Shown: in pieces, positions 9,690 through 18,440 of the stretch
How positions within the stretch are numbered: the first letter of the stretch is position 1
Layout of the letters: every line of letters begins with the position of its first letter
Assembly (NCBI GenBank): GCA_019649035.1
Contig: BMAT01009396.1
Coordinates: forward strand, 112,428-134,115
Direction: 5' to 3'
DNA: 21,688 bases
From: Elysia marginata
Lineage: Eukaryota; Mollusca; Gastropoda; Plakobranchidae
Position numbers and translations under genes: made by a program
The notes under the pieces: generated by a model
Told to the model about the DNA's origin: nothing
Databases searched by the model: none
What the model saw: the letters and a program-made list of their open reading frames with translations, nothing else

Positions 9690-9796
9690 TTCAAGATAAC
9701 AGGGCAACCCGCTAGTGACAATTCACGGTTTTCCCCGCTAGTTCAAGATAACAGGACAATCCGTTAGTGATACGTTGTCACAGCTTTCCCAGCTAA
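9690..9796. repeat. Tandem duplication, unit about 52-55 bp, two copies
   Basis: ttcaagataacaggrcaayc starts at 9690 and again at 9742. Each is followed by cgytagtga, a variable part and a tttccc-gcta / tttcccagcta end. Copies differ by several substitutions and a short length change. Confidence 0.75.
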
Positions 9797-10770
9797 TTAA
9801 CTAGATGTTGATTTTTATTTATCATTAATTTAAAGTAAAACCTTGGTTGTTACATCCCTGCTATAGTTCCCCAATGACCTTGCCAGGGTATTAAAAGACC
9901 AACTATAGCTTAATAGAAGCGCTACCTAGGTGTACATCTACATCACAGAAATCAAGAATAGGCTAGAAAAGGTGCTGTTTTGCGAAGCTTGTGAGGCAAT
10001 GAAGTTGTAACATGTCAGCGGAGTGTTGGCACCTCTGTTCTGCGGCTGGCACCGCGCAACTCTAACCGACAGACTTAGGTGACGTGAAGTTATATTGAAA
10101 GCACGCAGTAGCTGTGTTGTTGGCCTATGGTGAAGCCTCAAATAGTCAAGATAAAATGCGCCGATTTTAAGTTCTTAAACTTCTAAAAGTTCTATAATAT
10201 TCAAGAGTTACATTCCTACATGCCCAGTGCTTTGTTTTGACTTAGAAATATAATAAAAACTAACAAGTCCTTTGAATTTTTAGATTAGGTTAAAAAATCT
10301 AGATAATCAGAATCTTTTGTTTTTTATGACAGAGAGAAAAATAGCTGTCTATCATAAGTCTGGGACAAATGTCAACATCAAACAATTGAATAACTTTTAA
10401 ATAATAAGCTGCTTGACGCTATATTTGTAAATATTTGTAAACGAATATTATTTCTTACCTTTCAAATCAATATCACACCAATTCTAATTATTAAAACATG
10501 TTTTTAAGTTACTCTCGTAAATTATGAAAAGACTAATAATTATTGCTTAGACTAAAAAAAAACAAAAACAACAACTATGTGCTTTAGTATTGTAGATTGA
10601 TTACTCGGACAGTCATGTACATAACATAGCAATTTATAAACAATAACTGTAGCATAGCGAATTTTAATGAAAGCCTTAATTTCATTCATTCATGCCTTTA
10701 CTGCATGTTGTAAAGATTTCATGGATTTTCTGCTTTATAATTATATACACATTGTGTTTTTAGAACCATG
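9797..10770. other. Non-coding stretch with one end of a dispersed repeat
   Basis: AT-rich, with no gene recognised. A segment at 9942-9995 is repeated in the opposite orientation near 12500-12558 and is listed separately. Confidence 0.4.
9942..9995 (+). repeat. Dispersed repeat, copy 1
   Basis: The 31 bases at 9942-9972 (atcacagaaatcaagaata, then rgctagaaaagg) match the reverse complement of 12528-12558 at 30 of 31 positions. A further shared word, cttgtgagg, lies about 17-25 bp downstream in both. This indicates two diverged copies of one repeat family in opposite orientation. The family and ends are not identified. Confidence 0.65.
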
Positions 10771-10827
10771 TCAATGTAGCGCCTTGAGCTCACAATATTT
10801 GTTATTATTATTGCAATTATTATTATT
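10771..10827 (+). mobile_element. L2/SINE-like 3' tail leading into a (TTA)n tract
   Basis: tgtagcgccttgagct at 10775-10790 is followed by caca-atatttgttattattattgc and TTA repeats. Retroposon 3' ends in many animal genomes carry a similar GCGCCTTGAGC word followed by ATT/TTA repeats, which is the basis of this call. The upstream body is not recognisable and the element runs into the gap. Confidence 0.35.
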
Positions 10828-10955
10828 NNNNNNNNNNNNNNNNNNNNNNNNNNNNNNNNNNNNNNNNNNNNNNNNNNNNNNNNNNNNNNNNNNNNNNNNN
10901 NNNNNNNNNNNNNNNNNNNNNNNNNNNNNNNNNNNNNNNNNNNNNNNNNNNNNNN
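10828..10955. other. Assembly gap (128 N)
   Basis: A run of N flanked by TTA repeats on the left and ATC repeats on the right. The missing sequence is probably mostly trinucleotide repeat, and its true length is unknown. Confidence 0.99.
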
Positions 10956-10992
<37 letters not shown>

Positions 10993-11010
10993 CTATTACT
11001 ATTATTATCT
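10956..11010. repeat. (ATC)n microsatellite and ATT/ACT tail
   Basis: Twelve or so perfect ATC triplets (10956-10991) followed by actattactattattatc. Poly-histidine and poly-aspartate frames here are repeat artefacts. Confidence 0.93.
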
Positions 11011-12086
11011 GGCTTTGATTTAAGGGCGAGACACTTGTTTGGCTTTAAACATCCCGCCAGCATTCCACACCGTGCTAGTACATTGGCTTCAGAGTTAGCC
11101 TTGCTTCGCACTCCTTTGTCATACTAGATAGCTGGGAACAGGGAACTAACCCCTTATAACATCAATCAATAAATACAGAGAAATTTTTGCCCTGGTTTGC
11201 CGCCCCATGGTGTGATTACATTTACAAATGATACCACTAGCCTGAAAGTCCACGAGGGAAAGGGACTGATGTGGCACAAAGAGAGATGTCAAATTTCGCA
11301 TATCTATAACAAAAAAGTCTGGCTAGGATGGATGTTTGGTAGGCCATGATTTCGTGATTTTGACACCTTCTGAGTAATTGACGTATCATAATCCCACCCA
11401 GAAGATCCTCGACGCTCATACAGGTGGAGGGAGCGTCGACCAGAGGATGGCTCAACGCCTGTCTGTGGTCATTTGGCCTGTTATGTGTTAGTCACCTGTC
11501 ATATTTGTAACCAGGTCCAGCCTCCTGTCAATCAGTGTCATGAAAGTTCTCCCCAATTTATCCAGAGTGAAATGATAAAACTTTCCCACGTTGCTAGCAT
11601 GCTTTGAAGAGAAAGAGGACTGGGGTAGAGGGTTGAAGTGGTAGCATTTCGCATTGGCGTTAGTAGACTGTTACATTTCAAACTCAAAGGTATTAGTGTA
11701 AACAATATTCTGACTGATATGCAAACATTGAACAAGGCATGTCGCCGACCCAGTTGTTCCAATTTCAAGATTAGCAAATCAATTTCATGTGTTATTTTTT
11801 ACACTTAATCGAAAACTCATAAAAGTAACTAAGTTATCGGTAACCTATGCCTCCTATAAAATTGGGGGTGGTGGAGATGGAGAGGGTGATGGAAGAAAAG
11901 CATGTGTGGTTAGAAACACAAGTATTTTAAATTACTCTAGAAATAAGACAAATACTGAAGAATTTATAACAATGCCGTTAACCTCAGAAAACCCCTTCAA
12001 TGCCTCATCCAAACCCAACTTTTCACATCCAGTTACCTGAGACCAGCAGTCAGGCGTAAAGGTCCAATGCACCTGCGGCTTGGGGG
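11011..12086. other. Non-coding stretch, no gene recognised
   Basis: Mixed composition. Minus-strand frames at 11237-11455 and 11538-11777 are open but lack motifs, ATG context or splice evidence. The segment 11400-11530 has a gtcgac/cgtcga neighbourhood and aggtcca-gcctcctgtca, which could be repeat-derived, but I cannot name a family. Confidence 0.35.
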
Positions 12087-12120
12087 TTATTATTATTATT
12101 GTTATTAATATTATTATTAC

Positions 12121-12178
<58 letters not shown>

Positions 12179-12242
12179 GTTGTTGTTATTGTTATTATTA
12201 ATATTATTATTATTACTATTATTATTAGTAGTAGTAGTAGTT

Positions 12243-12301
<59 letters not shown>
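12087..12301. repeat. Compound microsatellite (TTA)n then (TAG)n
   Basis: TTA triplets with scattered GTT and ATA interruptions fill about 12087-12227 and switch to nearly perfect TAG/GTA triplets to 12301. Poly-L, poly-I, poly-V and poly-S frames on both strands come from this array. Confidence 0.97.
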
Positions 12302-12302
<1 letters not shown>

Positions 12303-12659
12303 TTGTCACCCCTTCACACACACAAATCTTAACCCCAAGCGTTTTTTTTTTCAAAACAATTTTAATACACGCACAGGCAGCCCCCACTCTCTAGCGAAAA
12401 ACCTACAATAAGTCTTGTATCGGCTGCGCAGCGAGTGTGGGCCTCAAGGCTAGGCTTGCAAACACTTCCGCGCCATCACCCTCTCTCTAATCCTCACAAG
12501 ATCGGAGCCAATCGAGAAGAAGGAACGCCTTTTCTAGCTTATTCTTGATTTCTGTGATCTACATACACAAATACATTCATTTTTTTTCGGCGAAATTCCG
12601 CATGTTATCAAGAGCAAGGGAATTTACAGTGCTCGATTTCGTAAATGTCAAAGCCATTA
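12302..12659. other. Non-coding stretch with one end of a dispersed repeat
   Basis: A poly-T run near 12341-12349 is followed by a GC-richer patch (12420-12475) and then the second copy of the dispersed repeat also seen at 9942. No gene is recognised. Confidence 0.4.
12500..12558 (-). repeat. Dispersed repeat, copy 2 (inverted relative to 9942)
   Basis: Reverse-complement match to 9942-9995: 30 of 31 bases at 12528-12558, plus the shared word cctcacaag (reverse complement of cttgtgagg) near 12492-12500. Confidence 0.65.
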
Positions 12660-12935
12660 CTCACCGCTCTTTCTCTGACTCTCCCTCTGTCTGTCTCTAT
12701 CTATCTTTCACTTCTTTCTGCCCCTTTCTCTCAGTCTATCTCTAACTACCCACTCTCTCTCTTTCTCTATCTTTCTAAGTGCCTTTTCTGCCGTTCTCTC
12801 TCAGTCTATCTCTGACTCCCTTTCAGTCTAGTTCTCTGTCTTTCTCTATGTTTCTGTCTCTCCCACTCGGTCATTTCCACTCTGCCTCTCTCCCCATCTC
12901 TCTCTCTCTCTCTCTCTCTGCATTTCTCTGTCAAT
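12660..12935. repeat. Pyrimidine-rich tract with (TC)n
   Basis: Dominated by tctctctc, tctgtctc and tctatctt words, with a pure TC run near 12897-12918. Serine/leucine-rich frames on plus and R/E-rich frames on minus are compositional. Confidence 0.85.
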
Positions 12936-13298
12936 TGCCTGCGTCTGTCTATGGGCGACCACATAGAGAATAATTTTCGAAGCCGTTCGCTTACGGCCGC
13001 CTAAGTGCGCTGCCCGAGGCAATGAAAATTGAAAAAAAAACTTTTTATGAAAACCGTTGCGACACACATAGACAAAGCTGTAGTTCCGCGCGCGGCAGCG
13101 AGAAGTGGCGCCGTCGCTTTTTTCAGAATCCAAACTACATTCTTTCCAAGGTTGTAGCCGCCGATTGTGACCTAATTGAACACCTGCTCGGTTGTAGGAC
13201 GGTACTGCATTCCAGAAATTCCAGCTTCTGTTTTGATTTCGCAAGTTGATTGCTTTTGCAACATGAACATTGACGAGCTGATTTCATCTATTTTCTGT
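12936..13298. other. Non-coding stretch, CpG-richer
   Basis: Contains GC-richer pieces (about 12975-13015 with gccgttcgcttacggccgcc; about 13085-13110 with ttccgcgcgcggcagcg). Open frames on both strands lack recognisable motifs. It may hide a promoter or short exon, but nothing decides this. Confidence 0.3.
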
Positions 13299-13305
13299 TG
13301 ATGAA

Positions 13306-13340
<35 letters not shown>

Positions 13341-13527
13341 CGACGACGAATATGATATGGTTATTATGAATATGACTATAATGATCAGAACGATGTTGGG
13401 GATGACGACGACGATGGCAATTATGATTAAGATGATGATGATGGTTATTATGACTAAAATGATCATGACGATGATGGAGATGACGACGACGATGGTGATT
13501 ATGATGATGATATGATAATAATGATAG

Positions 13528-13597
<70 letters not shown>
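13299..13597. repeat. (GAT)n / (GAC)n trinucleotide array in two main blocks
   Basis: GAT triplets at about 13299-13340 and a longer perfect block at about 13527-13597 are joined by degenerate GAT/GAC/TTAT triplets. The long minus-strand frame with poly-H and poly-S is the repeat translated. Confidence 0.95.
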
Positions 13598-13969
13598 AAC
13601 CAAACTCATCCTCATGTAGGCACAAAAATGCCCGCGCTTTGTTGATATCATGAACTCCAAATGTACGTGTTGGCCTCATCAATTTAGTGAATATACTGTC
13701 CATCAGAAAAGAATCTTCATCGGACGACGAATCCAGTGTGCAGACTGTCTTCAACAGCTTTGACTGTAAAAATAACATTGTTACCTACGTGAACGAAGCT
13801 CGGCCTTCTTATAAACCGCCGGGTAAAACAGCGCTCTCTACGTGGGGTCGAAAAGATACTTTCCGAAGCTCAAGATGCTAAAAGCGAGCTCGTATAAGTA
13901 CAGCCTCGGAAAGTATTCTCTCTGTGGTCGCCTTATCTCTGTCATTCCAAGCTAGATCCCTCTAGGCCT
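13598..13969. other. Short unique stretch, no gene recognised
   Basis: Frames on both strands are open near 13640-13860 (64 and about 60 codons), but neither carries a family motif, and neither has clear splice signals. Left unassigned. Confidence 0.3.
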
Positions 13970-14412
13970 GTTTCCATGTTTCTTTCTGTCCTTCTCAGTC
14001 TCTCTCAGTCTCTGGTCCTTCTCTCAACCTCTCTCTGCTTCTCTCACTGTCATTTTGCCTTTCTCTCACAGTGTATCTTTGCTTCTCACGTCAATGTCTC
14101 TGTCTTTGCTCACTGCCTCTCTCCAAACCTCACTCTATTTTTCTTCCTCTCTAGCTCTGTGTGTAGATCCTCTGTCTGTCTGTCTGTCTGTCTCTTTCTG
14201 CTTTTCTCTCCCCCCCCTCCCCTTCTATCTCTCTGAATATGTCTATATCTTGCATAATTATCCACACTTCTCGGTTTATTTATATGTTTCCCCATGCATT
14301 TCTCAGTAACTCTGTGTCTTTCTGTCTCCCTGTCTCTCGCTGTCTCTCATTCAGTCTCTCCTGTCTTCACCCATCTTTCTATCTGCCTCTTCGCCTCTGT
14401 CTTTGCCTCTCT

Positions 14413-14450
<38 letters not shown>

Positions 14451-14640
14451 AGCCTAACAGTGCCTCTACCTCAGTCTCTCCATGTGTATCTCTAAATTTT
14501 TCTCAGCTTCTCTCTCTCTGTCCCTTCGTCTCTATGTTTTTGCCCCCCCCCCTCTCTCTGTTTCTGTCTCTCTCTTTCTCCCACCTGTGTGTCTGTATCT
14601 CATCTCTTTCTGTATATCTCTCCCTCTGTTGAATGGAACA
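13970..14640. repeat. Long pyrimidine-rich tract with (CTGT)n, (CT)n and poly-C
   Basis: About 670 bp of almost pure pyrimidine sense on the plus strand. It includes CTGT repeats near 14170-14192, a long CT block near 14408-14450 and a C run near 14544-14552. It contains five or more overlapping S/L/C-rich frames, none of which is a credible gene. Confidence 0.92.
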
Positions 14641-16387
14641 AAAAACAAAATTCCAACTTGGAACAAAGTGGTCCTATTGGTTTTTATTTGGAGGATATAA
14701 AAATGACGAGAGAATCTACCTGGGCCGCAAGAATACCTTACATCTCTAGGGTCTACGCCTCTTGCATAATCAACGGTAATAAGGTAGTAAAGGTTGACCC
14801 ACCGGAACAGTTACAGTCACAAAAAGCAGGGCGCAGTATGTTCTTATCAAAACAACCTCTTTCTAAATTCTAGTCGGAAGAAGTAGGCCTAGAAAACGGG
14901 ACTAATAATTGGACCTTTTGCTCCATTCGTATTCTGTGTCGTGGAGTAGGCCTAGATCTGGGCAAAAATGACTCTTCTAAGGGGGGGGGGGTCTCATAAG
15001 GGCCTAGAAGTTTAAAACAGGCTAGTCCTTTATCTTGACGGTCTTAATTAGCGTGTCTTAACTATAGGTCTAGCATAGGCGAATCTTATAAAGCAGCAAG
15101 TTGTCTTACTTCTACCTCATTTTCGACCACCAGGCACAAGGGTTCCATTGAATGATAAATGTTTTTTTTCTCTCAAAACTCACGGATCTTTATTAATAAA
15201 GACCGGAGAACTAAATAAACCCGTTAGTTTGTTAAGGACTTTTTTTCGAAATCAATTGACCAAGACTGCTAAACGTAATTAATTCGTTTGGATGCTGCTG
15301 ATTCTAGGAATTTTCTTCAGGAGCCGGTACAACCGCGTCTGAAAAATATTGCTATTGCTTACAAGCCTCATTTTTGGAACCTGAATTAAAAAAAAAAAAG
15401 CTAAACTAAACGACAAAGTAGGCCTACCCTGTGGATATTCCTTTCAGGTAAGCAAACTTTTTAAATCCTACTTTGACTAAACGATCTTTTCGGGTGCTTT
15501 AGACACCGAGACAAAGAGGTTTATTGGATGAATAATAAATCCACAAAATATGCGACACCCAAAGAATAGTAGGGAATTCTGACCAGACCTCGTCAAAATT
15601 AATAAGTCGCAGAGGACCAGATAAAACATACACGCTCACCGAAAAAAAAGCTAAAAAATAAAACAACTCAAAACAAATGGATATTTAGCCGTCTTTATTA
15701 CTTTCCGATGACACACCGGGCCACGCGCAACGGACCATTCTCACTCGCTACATGGTGTATTTTGTCTGCTCAGGAAACGAAATATTTTCCTTGCGGAGGG
15801 TGCTTGGAGGCCGGCAAGGCTAAAATCAGACACATTTTTTTACTCGAAATTAATATTTTAAAAAATAAGGACAGATTCGCGCTTTATCTAAAAAAAACCG
15901 CAAATACAATTTGATATTAAAGAGCACAATATAAACCAATAGCTATAATAAATCAGGCGAATAATGCCCGCCGTTGGGAAATCCTGGCAGCGTGAATGCA
16001 AACTCCACTAGATTTCTGTAGGTAAACCCTGAAGCTGTTAATACTAAAGAGCGCCCATGATGTCATTGACTGGCTTATTTTTGAAAACCTTGACCCCATC
16101 GCATTGTGTGAACCCCATCAAAGGTTCAAACAAGACGGAGAATAGAAGGTTCAGAAAACATTCAATGAAGTGGACTGGCATTATTGTTGGCTTTCTTGGC
16201 CTCTATCGCTTTCTGTGATGAGAGCCTGTGATACTACGATTCGCTGTTGAAATCTTTAGGCCATCCAGATAGAATCCTATCGATCTTTAGACAAAGCTTT
16301 CTTTTCCAATCATTATTGATGGATGAACGTGCTTACTTCTTCTTATTGATTTGATCTAGATCTAGTGAGACTAAATCAAAGGAGATG
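14641..16387. other. Non-coding stretch, no gene recognised
   Basis: AT-rich with TAGGCCTA at 14884, 14947 and 15419, and an 11-base G run at 14981-14991. Frames at 14589-14873 and 15708-15914 have some protein-like composition but no motif or splice support. Confidence 0.35.
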
Positions 16388-16395
16388 TGACGTCA
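16388..16395. promoter_or_regulatory. Perfect CRE-like palindrome TGACGTCA
   Basis: The consensus site for CREB/ATF-type bZIP factors occurs once, in a region with no adjacent gene call. One 8-bp site in 21 kb can be chance. Confidence 0.2.
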
Positions 16396-16540
16396 CTTAC
16401 AGAAGTCTAGTGGAGTTTTTATTCCTGTATCCCGGCAACCAAACGCTGTCTGTCAAGATCCACATGTCATAATTTCAAGATATTTTGTGCATCAGACTGT
16501 GGCGGCGTATTTAGAGCCCCAGAATATAAATATTATACAC

Positions 16541-16576
16541 CAGAGATATGGGAACGAATTCGTCCCCATATCTCTG
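16541..16576. repeat. 36-bp palindrome centred on GAATTC
   Basis: The half-site cagagatatgggaacgaa is followed immediately by its reverse complement with one mismatch (A versus G at the tenth-to-fifteenth position of the half). There is no spacer. It lies 20 bp from the direct repeat flanking the retroposon fragment at 16619. Confidence 0.88.
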
Positions 16577-16596
16577 ATATACACCTATAAAGGAAC

Positions 16597-16771
16597 CAGA
16601 TCCAATATCCTATGCCCGGGGCTTTGATAAGGTTTTTTTTTCTGGGCTACCACGCATTTGATGGATGAAATAAGTCATTCTATACAGAGTTAACTTTGTT
16701 GACTGTATGTTCTTCATACAGAGAGTTTAGGAACGACGTTTACTTTTAACAGATCCAATATCCTATGCCCG
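16597..16771 (-). mobile_element. 5'-truncated non-LTR 3' end with 22-bp target-site duplication
   Basis: The block 16618-16754 is repeated at 17743-17880 with three substitutions and one T-run length difference (about 97% identity). Here it sits between direct repeats 16597-16618 and 16750-16771, which read cagatccaatatcctatgcc and then cg in both. The second copy lies just past a minus-strand reverse-transcriptase relic. So this copy is best read as a 5'-truncated insertion of that element's 3' end in minus orientation, with a 22-bp target-site duplication. The shared cagat at the truncation point may be microhomology. A segmental copy with a coincidental flank is less likely. Confidence 0.72.
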
Positions 16772-17742
16772 TTATTTTGTTCATAGCATTCCACTGTTTT
16801 ATTACCTACATGTAACTGCTCAAATGAAAAAGCAACTCTTTAAATACAATTTTGTTTGCTTTAATATAACTGTTTTAGAACTGATAGTAAGAGTAAAGCA
16901 TATCTCTTTGACCATTGATACAACTTGCTGTAGCTGGAAGCTGATTATATTAGGATCTGTTTATGTTTTTGGCAATTTTGGAAAAGTTATCAAAATAATT
17001 TTATTCATTTGCTTCAACGCAAGTTGTATGCATCAATAGAATATTATAGGTAGTGTTTCTACTGTTTATGAGTACAATTATATGTATATATGCGATGTTA
17101 AATCATTTGTGCTGGTATGGCCACTATCCTCTATTTGGCCGGTTTTCTTTGGGTATTGTCCTTTGTATTAATTTGTTTCTGTTAAACCCTTGAAAAAGAA
17201 AAGAAAAATTTAAAAAAGGAACCAAAGCCTAGGAACACAGGAGGTTAAGTAATGAGATGGCATCTTAGGTGCTCTTTCTATAAATCTCTTAGTTTATACT
17301 TTTGGGTTATGGGTTCTTTAAACCTCACGGTCACGAGAAATTTTGCATTATTTTGTGGAATAGCCCAGGAAGAAAAAAAAAACAGGTCAAAGTCGCCAAG
17401 ATAGATGAATTGAGATAGAGGTAGGCTTTTAAAGGCAGTTTGGGTGCCTTTAGTCAATTTTCAGGTTTTTTAATTATGAAATTTAATCCCTTTCGGCACC
17501 ATTTGAGTCCATGGTTAATAACATTTCTGATCAATAAATGTTTAAAGTTTGATTTTTGTTAAACCATTATGCTTTTAAACTTATGTATTTGTCTAAACTT
17601 TCAAATCCCTTTTCTCCGTTTTTAAACCTTACAACCCATAGAGAGCCGTATCCCAGATTCTCTTTGAGATATTTTTATAAAGCAAACTTGCTAAGAAAGG
17701 AGTGAGGCATTCAGAAAGGCTGAGAACTGAAAATCTTTAGCT
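16772..17742. other. AT-rich stretch between two copies of a retroposon 3' end
   Basis: No gene recognised. A 71-codon frame at 16824-17039 is low-complexity hydrophobic and unsupported. Several A- and T-runs are present. Confidence 0.4.
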
Positions 17743-18440
17743 GGGGCTTTGATAAGGTTTTTTTTTTCTGGGCCACCACGCATTTGATGGATGAAATAAG
17801 TCATTCTATACAGAGTTAACTTTGTTGACTGTATGTTCTTCATACAGAGAGTTTAGGAATGACGTTTCCTTTTAACAGATTTTTTTCTTCAGATTTTCTA
17901 ATTAGGCCTTTGTAGTCCTTTTTCTTTCCTTGTCTTTGGAGATAACACGATCCTCAACCTTTAATAGCATAAATGATCTCAATTAAGACGATGGCCTTGT
18001 TAAAAGAACACAAAAATTTGAGGATTGACATTATTTTCATGAAACAAGGTTGCATAGAAAATAGCTTCCCATTAGTCTTTCTGCAAACTTCATCAACGTG
18101 AAGATTCCAGTTAAGTTTATTGTGAAAAATCCACCCAAGATACTTGTATGACTCAGCCGTACTCACTATTAGCATTATTGATGCTGTGAGCTTGATGCTG
18201 TGAGAAGGCAAGGGTCTTTTCTTTGTTCTGAAGGGGGAAAAAACCAAACTAATTCCCTAATGTTTACGACGTTTGATATAAGATAATTATCAAAGCACCA
18301 CATGGAAAAGCTATGTGTTTCTGAGAGGTAATGTTCTTCTGTGTCTGATAAGAGATCTTGGATAGAAGAGCCATCTGCATATTTAATAAGTTTAATCTCT
18401 GGATGAAAACTTCTGTAATCGTTATTGTATATTATATATT
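17743..18440 (-). pseudogene. Non-LTR retrotransposon reverse-transcriptase relic (3' part), minus strand
   Basis: Reading the minus strand from about 18440, a frame gives IIYNNDYRSFHPEIKLIKYA-DG, the reverse-transcriptase catalytic box with the usual YADD changed to YADG. A WC-DN-L region follows. After a frameshift near 18240-18250 comes RTKKRP, then YKYLGWIFHNKLNWNLHVDE, the familiar KYLGV..D.KLNW block of CR1/L2/Rex-type elements. Coding similarity fades at about 17954. The remaining 17743-17953 holds decayed C-terminal/3'UTR sequence, ending in an A-rich run and cttatcaaagcccc. The changed aspartate and the frameshift mean it is dead. Its 5' part stops exactly where the plus-strand element begins. 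Clade placement is provisional. Confidence 0.75.

Noticed and set aside
10440-10540. Minus-strand AAAG|GTAAGA donor near 10457
   Set aside because: The frame before it closes after about eight codons and no acceptor gives a reasonable exon.
11237-11455. 72-codon minus-strand frame as a possible exon
   Set aside because: Some protein-like composition, but no motif, no clear acceptor or donor, and no neighbour to join in phase.
12099-12394. Poly-L, poly-I, poly-V and poly-S open frames on both strands
   Set aside because: They are the TTA/TAG microsatellite translated in different frames, with no unique coding sequence.
13284-13778. 164-codon minus-strand frame with poly-histidine, poly-isoleucine and poly-serine
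   Set aside because: Most of it is the GAT/GAC array; the unique ~60-residue start has no motif and no splice evidence.
13976-14632. Several overlapping S/L/C-rich frames
   Set aside because: Produced by the pyrimidine-rich tract, which lacks stop codons by composition.
16100-16140. Possible tRNA box B (ggttcaaac)
   Set aside because: No matching box A at the right distance and no cloverleaf can be drawn.
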